Shown piece after piece: positions 6,056 through 11,687 of a stretch of DNA of 12,292 nt (within the stretch, counting starts at the first letter, position 1; each line of letters opens with the position of its first letter). The stretch spans positions 1-12,292 of the forward strand of contig CACYHJ010000027.1 in assembly GCA_902774165.1 (NCBI GenBank), in the 5' to 3' direction. This DNA comes from Oscillospiraceae bacterium. GTDB lineage: Bacteria > Bacillota > Clostridia > Oscillospirales > Acutalibacteraceae. Made by a program: the position numbers and the translations under genes. The notes below the pieces were generated by a model. The model was not told the DNA's origin. It did not search any database and saw only the letters and a program-made list of their open reading frames with translations.

Positions 6056-6589
6056 CTCAAAAATTTCCTTAACGGATTTGTCTCTCGTCGCCGCGACTTC
6101 CTCAGCGTTGCGAAGCTGAAGAAGGCCGTCCATGGTGGCTCTGAGCACGTTGCAGGGGTTGTTGGAGCGCAGCGCCTTCGCTCTGACGTCCTTCACGCCC
6201 GCAGCCTCGAGCACGTCACGAACCGCGCCGCCGGCGATAACGCCGGTACCGGGAGCGGCGGGCTTGAGCAGCACCGTGCCGGCGCCGAACTTGCCGAGAA
6301 CCTCGTGGGGGATCGTCGTGCCCTTGAGCGCGACCTTGACAAGGTTCTTCTTAGCGTCCTCGATGCCCTTGCGGATCGCGTCGGGCACTTCGCCGGACTT
6401 GCCGAGACCGAAGCCTACGGTGCCCTTGCCGTCGCCGACGACCACGAGAGCCGCGAACTTGAAGATACGGCCGCCCTTTACGGTCTTGGCAACACGGTTG
6501 ATATGAACGACTCTCTCCTGGAACTCGTCGTCTTTCTTCTGCGCGTCTTTACGTTTATCGTCTTTGCGCTGTCCATCAAACTTAGCCAA
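6053..6589 (-). CDS. rpsE: 30S ribosomal protein S5, TTG start
   Basis: S5 binds 16S rRNA near the decoding centre and the mRNA entry; changes in its loop give spectinomycin resistance or ambiguity in other bacteria. The 178-residue product has a charged N-terminal extension of about 20 residues, then VVHINRVAKTVKGGRIFKFA (27-46), GDGKGTVGFGLGKSGEVPDAI (52-72), the GAGTVLLKPAAPGTGVIAGG core (102-121) and RSNNPCNVLRAT (141-152). The start codon is TTG at 6587-6589: the product begins MAKFDG in frame, AAAGGGAGG lies 7 bases upstream, and no in-frame ATG lies nearby. The usual Gly before SNNP is Arg here; I cannot say if that is general in the clade. The gene is 17 bases after rplR. Confidence 0.95.
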   Translation of the reverse strand: MAKFDGQRKDDKRKDAQKKDDEFQERVVHINRVAKTVKGGRIFKFAALVVVGDGKGTVGFGLGKSGEVPDAIRKGIEDAKKNLVKVALKGTTIPHEVLGKFGAGTVLLKPAAPGTGVIAGGAVRDVLEAAGVKDVRAKALRSNNPCNVLRATMDGLLQLRNAEEVAATRDKSVKEIFE

Positions 6590-6596
6590 AAGTATT

Positions 6597-6605
6597 CCTC
6601 CCTTT
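6597..6605 (-). promoter_or_regulatory. Ribosome binding site for the TTG start of rpsE
   Basis: AAAGGGAGG on the minus strand, 7 bases before TTG at 6587-6589. A strong site at the right distance is what supports the uncommon start codon. Confidence 0.8.
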
Positions 6606-6606
6606 C

Positions 6607-6966
6607 TCAGAACTTGAGGCCGCCCTCGCGGGCGCCTTCGGCCAGGCTCTGAACACGGCCGTGATAGATGTAGCCGCCGCGGTCAAAGACGCAGGTGTCG
6701 ATGCCCTTTGCCGTCGCGCGCTCTGCTAACAGTTTGCCAACCTTGGAGGCGGCGTCTTTATTTCCGCCGTAATCGGCGAAATCCTTTTCGACGGTGGAAG
6801 CGCTGACCAGCGTAACACCGTTGACGTCATCGATAAGCTGGGCGTAAATATGCTTCAGGGAACGATATACGGAAAGACGCGGACGCTCCGGAGTACCGCT
6901 GATCTTGTTGCGGACTCTCTGATGGCGCTTGACTCTTGCTTTATTGCTGTCCGTTCTGTTGACCAT
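6607..6966 (-). CDS. rplR: 50S ribosomal protein L18
   Basis: L18 binds 5S rRNA and, with L5, helps dock it onto the 50S central protuberance. The 119-residue product has the basic N-terminus SNKARVKRHQRVRNKISGTP (7-26), the conserved RPRLSVYRSLKHIYAQLIDD (28-47), and a C-terminal part with CVFDRGGYIYHGRVQSLAEGAREGGLKF, the family ending. Length is normal for L18 (about 117-120). ATG at 6964-6966 has AAAGGAG upstream. It lies 19 bases after rplF and 17 before rpsE. Confidence 0.98.
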   Translation of the reverse strand: MVNRTDSNKARVKRHQRVRNKISGTPERPRLSVYRSLKHIYAQLIDDVNGVTLVSASTVEKDFADYGGNKDAASKVGKLLAERATAKGIDTCVFDRGGYIYHGRVQSLAEGAREGGLKF

Positions 6967-6985
6967 TTCAAATCACTCCTTTTAC

Positions 6986-7528
6986 TTATTTACCCTTACC
7001 GGCCTTGCCTTCCTTACGGCGGATGTGTTCATCAACATACTTGATGCCCTTTCCTTTGTAAGGCTCAGGCGGACGGACGCCGCGAATCTCGGCCGCGAAC
7101 TGGCCGACCTTCTGCTTGTCGGGACCGGAGATGACGATCTTCGTCTGGGAGGGAAGCTCAATCTTGATTCCCTCGGGCGCGGGCATCTCGACCTTGTGGG
7201 AATAACCCACGGTGAGGACGAGCGTGGTGCCCTGCAGCTCGGCACGGTAACCGATACCGTTGATCTCCAGCTCTTTCTTAAAGCCGTGCGCGACGCCCTC
7301 GACCATATTGGAAACAAGGGTGCGGGTCAGGCCGTGGAGAGATTTGTTCAGATTGGAATCGTTCGGGCGGGTGACGTTGATCGTCGCGCCGTCGAGTTCG
7401 ATTTTCATGTTGCTGTTGAACGTTCCGGTAAGGGTCCCCTGGGGGCCTTTTGCGGTAACGGTGCTGCCGTCGATCTTGACCTCAACACCAGCCGGAACGG
7501 CGATGGGCTTTTTGCCGATACGTGACAT
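6986..7528 (-). CDS. rplF: 50S ribosomal protein L6
   Basis: L6 lies at the base of the L7/L12 stalk, near the sarcin-ricin loop and the factor-binding site. The 180-residue product begins MSRIGKKPIAVPAGVEVKID and consists of two duplicated alpha/beta domains. The second ends in the L6 signature RGVRPPEPYKGKGIKYVDEH, followed by a lysine- and glycine-rich tail. Length is typical. The start ATG at 7526-7528 follows TAAGGAGG, whose TAA is the rpsH stop. Order rpsH-rplF-rplR is standard for the spc operon. Confidence 0.98.
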   Translation of the reverse strand: MSRIGKKPIAVPAGVEVKIDGSTVTAKGPQGTLTGTFNSNMKIELDGATINVTRPNDSNLNKSLHGLTRTLVSNMVEGVAHGFKKELEINGIGYRAELQGTTLVLTVGYSHKVEMPAPEGIKIELPSQTKIVISGPDKQKVGQFAAEIRGVRPPEPYKGKGIKYVDEHIRRKEGKAGKGK

Positions 7529-7542
7529 TCCTGTTTACCTCC

Positions 7543-7941
7543 TTACCAAACGAACGCGAGCACTTCGCCGCCGACGTTCTCCTTGCGGGCCTTCTTGTCG
7601 GTCATGATGCCCTTGGACGTCGACAGAATCGCGATACCGAGGCCGTTCATGACCTTCGGCATATTCTCCACATCAGCGTAGATGCGCAGGCCGGGTTTGG
7701 AAACGCGGCGGATGCCCTTGATGATGTGGGACTTGTTGGGACCGTACTTCAGGGTCACCTCGATGATGCCCTGCTTGCCGTCCTCAATCACTTTGAATCC
7801 TTTTACATAACCCTCGTCAACAAGAATCTGGGCAATAGCCTTTTTCATGTTGGAAGCGGGGATGCTGACCGTATCGTGCTTGGCCGCGTCCGCGTTGCGG
7901 ATACGGGTGAGCATATCAGCGATGGAATCAGTAATCTGCAT
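7543..7941 (-). CDS. rpsH: 30S ribosomal protein S8
   Basis: S8 is a primary 16S rRNA binder in the central domain; in E. coli it also represses the spc operon by binding the mRNA near the start of rplE. The 132-residue product begins MQITDSIADMLTRIRNADAA, has GIRRVSKPGLRIYADVENMP (about 77-96), the GLGIAILSTSKGIMTDKKAR block (101-120) and the typical C-terminus GGEVLAFVW. Length matches. AAGGAGG lies upstream of the ATG at 7939-7941, 24 bases after rpsN. I could not identify an S8 operator mimic near rplE by eye. Confidence 0.98.
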   Translation of the reverse strand: MQITDSIADMLTRIRNADAAKHDTVSIPASNMKKAIAQILVDEGYVKGFKVIEDGKQGIIEVTLKYGPNKSHIIKGIRRVSKPGLRIYADVENMPKVMNGLGIAILSTSKGIMTDKKARKENVGGEVLAFVW

Positions 7942-7965
7942 ACCGTTAACCTCCTTCTAATGCTA

Positions 7966-8151
7966 TTACCAGCTTGCTTTTTTGACGCCGGGGATCTGGC
8001 CCTTGTGCGCCAGCTCTCTGAAGCAGATCCGGCATACGCCGTACTTACGAAGGTAAGCGTGGGGCCTGCCGCAGATCTTGCATCTGTTGTATTCACGGGT
8101 AGAAAATTTCGCGGGACGAGCCTGCTTAACTTTCATTGAAGTCTTGGCCAT
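7966..8151 (-). CDS. rpsN: 30S ribosomal protein S14, zinc-ribbon type Z
   Basis: S14 sits in the 30S head and is needed for late assembly. This is the short 61-residue form with a zinc ribbon: C24, C27, C40 and C43 in RCKICGRPHAYLRKYGVCRI (23-42) and the following C43. It begins MAKTSMKVKQARPAKF and ends GQIPGVKKASW. It contrasts with the roughly 89- to 101-residue zinc-free form that some bacteria express when zinc is scarce. The ATG at 8149-8151 has TAAGGAGGT upstream, whose TAA is the rplE stop. The place between rplE and rpsH is standard. Confidence 0.98.
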   Translation of the reverse strand: MAKTSMKVKQARPAKFSTREYNRCKICGRPHAYLRKYGVCRICFRELAHKGQIPGVKKASW

Positions 8152-8163
8152 TTCTTTACCTCC

Positions 8164-8703
8164 TTATTTCGCGAACGGAGCGCCCATAAGAGTGAGCAGC
8201 TCTTTGGCTTCCTCATCGGTGGCGGCGGTGGTGACGAAGCAGATGTCCATTCCGCGGACCTTGTCGACCTTGTCGTACTCGATCTCGGGGAAGATCAGCT
8301 GCTCTCTGACGCCCATGGCATAGTTGCCTCTGCCGTCAAAGGAGTTGGGGTTGATGCCTCTGAAGTCGCGGACGCGGGGAAGCGCAAGATTGAAGAATCT
8401 GTCGATGAACTCATACATCTTCTCGCCTCTGAGCGTGACCTTCACGCCGTTGGGCATGCCTTCACGAAGCTTGAAGTTCGCGACGGACTTCTTCGCGTTG
8501 CAGACGACGGGCTTCTGGCCGGTGATCTGAGCGATATCGTGGCAGGTGGCCTCGATGGCCTTCGGATTCTCTCTGGCCTCGCCGACGCCCACGTTGATCA
8601 CGACTTTGTCGATCTTCGGGATCTGCATAACGCTCTTGTAGCCGAACTTCTTCATAAGAGCAGGAGCGACTTCTTCTTTATAGTAATCCTTGAGTCTTGC
8701 CAT
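8164..8703 (-). CDS. rplE: 50S ribosomal protein L5
   Basis: L5 binds 5S rRNA and forms part of the central protuberance, touching the P-site tRNA elbow. The 179-residue product begins MARLKDYYKEEVAPALMKKF and shows the L5 blocks IDKVVINVGVGEARENPKAI (31-50), GQKPVVCNAKKSVANFKLRE (62-81) and DFRGINPNSFDGRGNYAMGV (113-132). Length is normal. The ATG at 8701-8703 has TAAGGAGG upstream, overlapping the rplX stop. In E. coli the S8 repressor site is around this start; I see no obvious copy, but such a structure is hard to judge by eye. Confidence 0.98.
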   Translation of the reverse strand: MARLKDYYKEEVAPALMKKFGYKSVMQIPKIDKVVINVGVGEARENPKAIEATCHDIAQITGQKPVVCNAKKSVANFKLREGMPNGVKVTLRGEKMYEFIDRFFNLALPRVRDFRGINPNSFDGRGNYAMGVREQLIFPEIEYDKVDKVRGMDICFVTTAATDEEAKELLTLMGAPFAK

Positions 8704-8719
8704 AATTCAACGCTCCTCC

Positions 8720-9037
8720 TTATTCAAACTGCGCGCCGCACTTTTTGCAGACGCGGAATTTCTTGCCGTCCTTGACGATGCGGCCTACGCGGGCGGGCTT
8801 GTTGCACTTGGGGCAGACAAGCTGAACCTTGGACGCGTAGAGCGCCGCCTCGGCCTTGATCAGGCCGCCGGGCTCGCCCATCTTGCGGGGCTTGACGTGC
8901 TTGGTGACGATGTTGACGCCCTCGACGATGACCTTACCCTCGGAAGGGCTGACCTGCATGACCTTGCCGGTCTTCATGCGATCCTTGCCGTTGATGACGA
9001 CGACGGTATCGCCGGTCTTGACATGTACTTTACTCAT
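8720..9037 (-). CDS. rplX: 50S ribosomal protein L24 with zinc ribbon
   Basis: L24 starts 50S assembly and lies near the peptide tunnel exit. The 105-residue product has an N-terminal KOW motif, KTGDTVVVINGKDRMKTGKV (7-26), the conserved VEGVNIVTKHVKPRKMGEPG (38-57), and a C-terminal part with C75, C78, C97 and C100 (VCPKCNK and RVCKKCG), a Cys4 ribbon. B. subtilis L24 lacks these cysteines, while many other bacteria keep them. The ATG at 9035-9037 has TGGAGGG upstream; the gene is 14 bases after rplN. Confidence 0.97.
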   Translation of the reverse strand: MSKVHVKTGDTVVVINGKDRMKTGKVMQVSPSEGKVIVEGVNIVTKHVKPRKMGEPGGLIKAEAALYASKVQLVCPKCNKPARVGRIVKDGKKFRVCKKCGAQFE

Positions 9038-9051
9038 TCTTCAGCCCTCCA

Positions 9052-9420
9052 TCAAAGCACTTCGGGAGCCAGAGAAAGGATCTTGAGATATTCCTTCTCA
9101 CGAAGCTCTCTCGCGACAGGTCCGAAAATACGGGTACCCTTGGGAGACTTATCGTTGCCGATAATGACTGCCGCGTTCTCGTCAAAACGGATGTAGGTGC
9201 CGTCATTGCGGCGGACGCCGGTTGCCGAACGGACAATAACCGCCTTGACAACATCACCCTTTTTCACAACGCCGCCGGGTGTTGCTTTTTTAACAGAAGC
9301 GACGATCACGTCGCCGATGTTGGCGTATTTTCTGCCGGAGCCGCCGAGTACGCGGATGCACATGATTTCTTTCGCACCGGTATTGTCGGCAACCTTCAGC
9401 AAAGTTTGCTGCTGTATCAC
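9052..9420 (-). CDS. rplN: 50S ribosomal protein L14, GTG start
   Basis: L14 lies at the subunit interface and forms bridges to 16S rRNA; it is also the docking site of the silencing factor RsfS in other bacteria. The 122-residue product begins MIQQQTLLKVADNTGAKEIM and has the signature GTRIFGPVARELR (95-107); the length is exactly that of the family. The start codon is GTG at 9418-9420, supported by the family N-terminus and by TAAGGAGG 7 bases upstream, whose TAA is the rpsQ stop. It is the first gene of the classical spc block, but only 12 bases separate it from rpsQ, leaving no room for a separate promoter or leader. Confidence 0.97.
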   Translation of the reverse strand: MIQQQTLLKVADNTGAKEIMCIRVLGGSGRKYANIGDVIVASVKKATPGGVVKKGDVVKAVIVRSATGVRRNDGTYIRFDENAAVIIGNDKSPKGTRIFGPVARELREKEYLKILSLAPEVL

Positions 9421-9427
9421 GGTATTG

Positions 9428-9435
9428 CCTCCTTA
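9428..9435 (-). promoter_or_regulatory. Ribosome binding site of rplN, fused with the rpsQ stop
   Basis: TAAGGAGG on the minus strand, 7 bases before the GTG start at 9418-9420. The first three bases are the rpsQ stop codon. It supports the non-ATG start. Confidence 0.85.
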
Positions 9436-9687
9436 CTTCGCTTTCTCGATGATCTCGACAACGCGCCATCTCTTGTCTTTGGAGAGGGGTCTTGTCTCCA
9501 TCACGCGAACGCGGTCACCGACGCCGCATTCGTTGTTCTCGTCGTGAGCCTTGAGTTTAATGGTCTTGTTGACGATCTTCTTATAAAGAGGATGTCTGAC
9601 ACCGTCGCGCACGGAAACGACGACCGTCTTGTCCATCTTATCGCTGGATACGATGCCCACGCGGGTTTTTCTTAAATTTCTTTCCAT
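9433..9687 (-). CDS. rpsQ: 30S ribosomal protein S17
   Basis: S17 is a primary 16S rRNA binder in the 5' domain with an OB fold. The 84-residue product begins MERNLRKTRVGIVSSDKMDK, followed by TVVVSVRDGVRHPLYKKIV (21-39) and the family signature VGDRVRVMETRPLSKDKRWR (56-75). Length is normal. The ATG at 9685-9687 has AAGGGAGGA upstream. It is 19 bases after rpmC and closes the S10-type block. Confidence 0.98.
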   Translation of the reverse strand: MERNLRKTRVGIVSSDKMDKTVVVSVRDGVRHPLYKKIVNKTIKLKAHDENNECGVGDRVRVMETRPLSKDKRWRVVEIIEKAK

Positions 9688-9706
9688 TGATGCTGTCCTC
9701 CCTTAC

Positions 9707-9910
9707 TCACGCGTCCGCGCCTTTGAGCTCGATGTCGCGCTGGACCGTCTTGATCCTGGCGATATCCTTCTTCACGGCCTTGATACGCATCGGGTTGTCG
9801 AGCTGGTTGATGGTCTGCTGGAAGCGCAGTTTAAAAAGCTCATCCTTCAGCTCAAGGAGCTTAGCATCCAGCTCCTGTGAAGACATATTTCTGATTTCAC
9901 TGGCTTTCAT
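9707..9910 (-). CDS. rpmC: 50S ribosomal protein L29
   Basis: L29 is a small two-helix protein beside the tunnel exit, close to the docking site of trigger factor and the signal recognition particle on L23. The 67-residue product begins MKASEIRNMSSQELDAKLLE, has LKDELFKLRFQQTINQLDNP (21-40) and a second basic helix with KKDIARIKTVQRD. The length is typical. The start ATG shares one base with the rplP stop (TAATG at 9908-9912), so translation is very likely coupled to rplP. Confidence 0.98.
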   Translation of the reverse strand: MKASEIRNMSSQELDAKLLELKDELFKLRFQQTINQLDNPMRIKAVKKDIARIKTVQRDIELKGADA

Positions 9911-10335
9911 TACTGCTCACCACCCTGTTCTTCTTTTTTCACAAACTTGCACTTGATGGGAAGCTTGTTCGCGGCAAGGCGCAGCGCCTCTCTCGCGACA
10001 GCCTCATCAACGCCGGCCATCTCGAAAAGAACTCTGCCGGGCTTAACGACCGCAACCCAGTACTCGGGAGAACCTTTACCGGAGCCCATGCGGGTCTCGG
10101 CGGGTTTCTCGGTGATGGGCTTGTCGGGGAAGATCTTGATCCAGACCTTACCGCCTCTCTTGGTGTAACGCGTCATGGCGATACGGGCGGCCTCAATCTG
10201 ATTGGAAGTGATCCACGCGGGCTCAAGAGCCTGCAGACCGTACTCACCGTAGTTGACGACGTTGCCTCTGTGGGCCTCGCCCTTCATACGGCCTCTCTGT
10301 ACTCTGCGGTATTTTACTCTTTTCGGCAGTAACAT
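9910..10335 (-). CDS. rplP: 50S ribosomal protein L16
   Basis: L16 sits near the A site of the 50S subunit and helps place the tRNA acceptor arm; it is a late assembly protein. The 141-residue product begins MLLPKRVKYRRVQRGRMKG and has GEYGLQALEPAWITSNQIEA (30-49) and TRMGSGKGSPEYWVAVVKPG (81-100), where R82 matches the arginine hydroxylated in E. coli L16. The ATG at 10333-10335 is chosen over an in-frame upstream start at 10404 because MLLPKR is the family N-terminus. The rpsC stop and this ATG share one base (TGATG), and GGGAGAG lies upstream. Confidence 0.97.
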   Translation of the reverse strand: MLLPKRVKYRRVQRGRMKGEAHRGNVVNYGEYGLQALEPAWITSNQIEAARIAMTRYTKRGGKVWIKIFPDKPITEKPAETRMGSGKGSPEYWVAVVKPGRVLFEMAGVDEAVAREALRLAANKLPIKCKFVKKEEQGGEQ

Positions 10336-11009
10336 CAGGCTCTCTCCCTTCTGCGTGAATTGGTTCTGCGGGTATCGTGAAGCACTTCGCCTCTGTAAAC
10401 CCACACCTTGACGCCCAGACGGCCGTAGGTGGTGTGCGCCTCCGTGAAGCCGTAGTCGATGTCGGCGCGGATGGTCTGAAGCGGGATGGTGCCCTCATGA
10501 TAGGACTCGCTGCGGGCGATCTCGGCGCCGCCGAGTCTGCCGCTGACCTGGATTTTAATACCTCTGGCGCCCAGTCTCATGGTTCTGCCGATGGCCTGCT
10601 TGACCGCGCGGCGGAAGGAGACGCGCTTTTCGAGCTGGTCGGCGATGCTTCTCGCGACGAGCTGCGCGTTGAGGTCGGGCTGTTTGATCTCGATGATGTT
10701 GATGAAAACATCCTTGTCGCCGCCGAGGAGCTTCTTGCAGGTCGCCTTCAGCTTCTCGATCTCAGCGCCGCCCTTACCGATCACGATGCCGGGCTTTGCG
10801 CAGTGGATGTTGATGCGCACTCTCTTGGGATCGCGCTCGATCTCGACCTTCGGCACGCCTGCGGGCGCAAGGCTCTCGAGAAGGTAATTACGGAGCTTGT
10901 TGTCGGACACGAGAGTGTCGCCGAAATCGCTCTTATCCGCATACCAGCGGGATTCCCAGTCTTTGATAACACCGATGCGAAGACCGGTGGGATTGATTTT
11001 CTGACCCAT
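10335..11009 (-). CDS. rpsC: 30S ribosomal protein S3
   Basis: S3 lies at the mRNA entry tunnel and takes part in the helicase activity of the ribosome. The 224-residue product begins MGQKINPTGLRIGVIKDWES, holds a type II KH domain with IVIGKGGAEIEKLK (75-88), then the basic EKRVSFRRAVKQAIGRTMR stretch (127-145) that faces mRNA, and the C-terminal domain with RLGGAEIARSESYHEGTIPL (158-177) and GVKVWVYRGEVL. The length is within the family range. GAGGAGG precedes the ATG at 11007-11009, 18 bases after rplV. The last base of its stop codon is the first base of rplP. Confidence 0.98.
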   Translation of the reverse strand: MGQKINPTGLRIGVIKDWESRWYADKSDFGDTLVSDNKLRNYLLESLAPAGVPKVEIERDPKRVRINIHCAKPGIVIGKGGAEIEKLKATCKKLLGGDKDVFINIIEIKQPDLNAQLVARSIADQLEKRVSFRRAVKQAIGRTMRLGARGIKIQVSGRLGGAEIARSESYHEGTIPLQTIRADIDYGFTEAHTTYGRLGVKVWVYRGEVLHDTRRTNSRRRERA

Positions 11010-11027
11010 AATATTCCTCCTCTCCTC

Positions 11028-11363
11028 TTATTCGGCGTCCTCGATGACAAGGGTGATGTGCGAGGTTTTCTTGTTGATCCTGTACGCGCGGCCCTTGTCT
11101 CTGGGTCTGATCCTCTTGAGGGTGGGGCCCTGATCTACGCGCGCCTCGACGACGCGGCAGGTCGAAAGGTCCATGTCGTAGTTGTTTTCCGCGTTAGCCA
11201 TTGCGGATTTGAGAAGTTTCTGAAGCGGTTCACACGCGGCCTTGGGCGTGTATTTGAGAATTGCTGCCGCTTTATCAACAGGTTGATTGCGGATCAAGTC
11301 AAGCACAATCTGAACCTTACGAGGCGTAATGCGCACATAGGTTGCTTTTGCAGTTGCTTGCAT
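11028..11363 (-). CDS. rplV: 50S ribosomal protein L22
   Basis: L22 lines the peptide exit tunnel through a long beta-hairpin and helps fold 23S rRNA. The 111-residue product begins MQATAKATYVRITPRKVQIV; the hairpin is VDQGPTLKRIRPRDKGRAYR (76-95), and it ends in KKTSHITLVIEDAE. Length is normal. Residue 89, at the hairpin tip, is aspartate; E. coli and B. subtilis have alanine there (RPRA or MPRA). The ATG at 11361-11363 has AAAGGAG upstream. It lies 20 bases after rpsS and 18 before rpsC. Confidence 0.98.
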   Translation of the reverse strand: MQATAKATYVRITPRKVQIVLDLIRNQPVDKAAAILKYTPKAACEPLQKLLKSAMANAENNYDMDLSTCRVVEARVDQGPTLKRIRPRDKGRAYRINKKTSHITLVIEDAE

Positions 11364-11383
11364 AAATTACACTCCTTTCGACC

Positions 11384-11665
11384 TTATTTACCCGAATTCG
11401 ATGTTTTGGAGCCGGCATGACCTCTGAAGGTTCTGGTCGGCGCAAATTCACCGAGCTTGTGACCGACCATATCTTCCGTAACGTAAACCGGAACGTGCTT
11501 GCGTCCATCATGAACGGCGAAGGTGTGGCCGACGAAGTCGGGGAATATTGTCGAGCTGCGGCTCCAGGTCTTGAGAACGACCTTTTCGCCGGTCTTGTTC
11601 ATTTCGACGACTCTCTTGAGCAGCTTGGGCTGCACGAAAGGTCCTTTTTTAGTACTTCTGCTCAT
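11384..11665 (-). CDS. rpsS: 30S ribosomal protein S19
   Basis: S19 sits in the 30S head with S13 and takes part in a subunit bridge. The 93-residue product begins MSRSTKKGPFVQPKLLKRVV and shows KTWSRSSTIFPDFVGHTFAV (32-51), VHDGRKHVPVYVTEDMVGHK (51-70) and LGEFAPTRTFRGH (71-83), the full S19 signature. Length matches the family. The ATG at 11663-11665 has GAGAGGAG upstream, and the gene is 22 bases after rplB. Confidence 0.98.
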   Translation of the reverse strand: MSRSTKKGPFVQPKLLKRVVEMNKTGEKVVLKTWSRSSTIFPDFVGHTFAVHDGRKHVPVYVTEDMVGHKLGEFAPTRTFRGHAGSKTSNSGK

Positions 11666-11687
11666 TCGTTATTCGCTCCTCTCACTC

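Noticed and set aside
5798..6652. Open frame of 284 codons on the plus strand opposite rpmD and rpsE
   Set aside because: Antisense shadow that crosses three gene boundaries of the real operon, without a supporting start signal.
8690..8725. S8 repressor site at the start of rplE, as in E. coli
   Set aside because: I could not find a helix resembling the 16S rRNA site of S8 by eye, and the 16-base gap is almost filled by the ribosome binding site.
9910..10404. Longer L16 reading with 23 extra N-terminal residues
   Set aside because: The extra part overlaps the end of rpsC and is unlike any L16; the ATG at 10333-10335 overlapping the rpsC stop gives the family N-terminus.
10377..11420. Open frame of 347 codons on the plus strand opposite rpsC and rplV
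   Set aside because: It lies over confidently identified ribosomal protein genes; long antisense frames are common where codon use is biased and GC is high.
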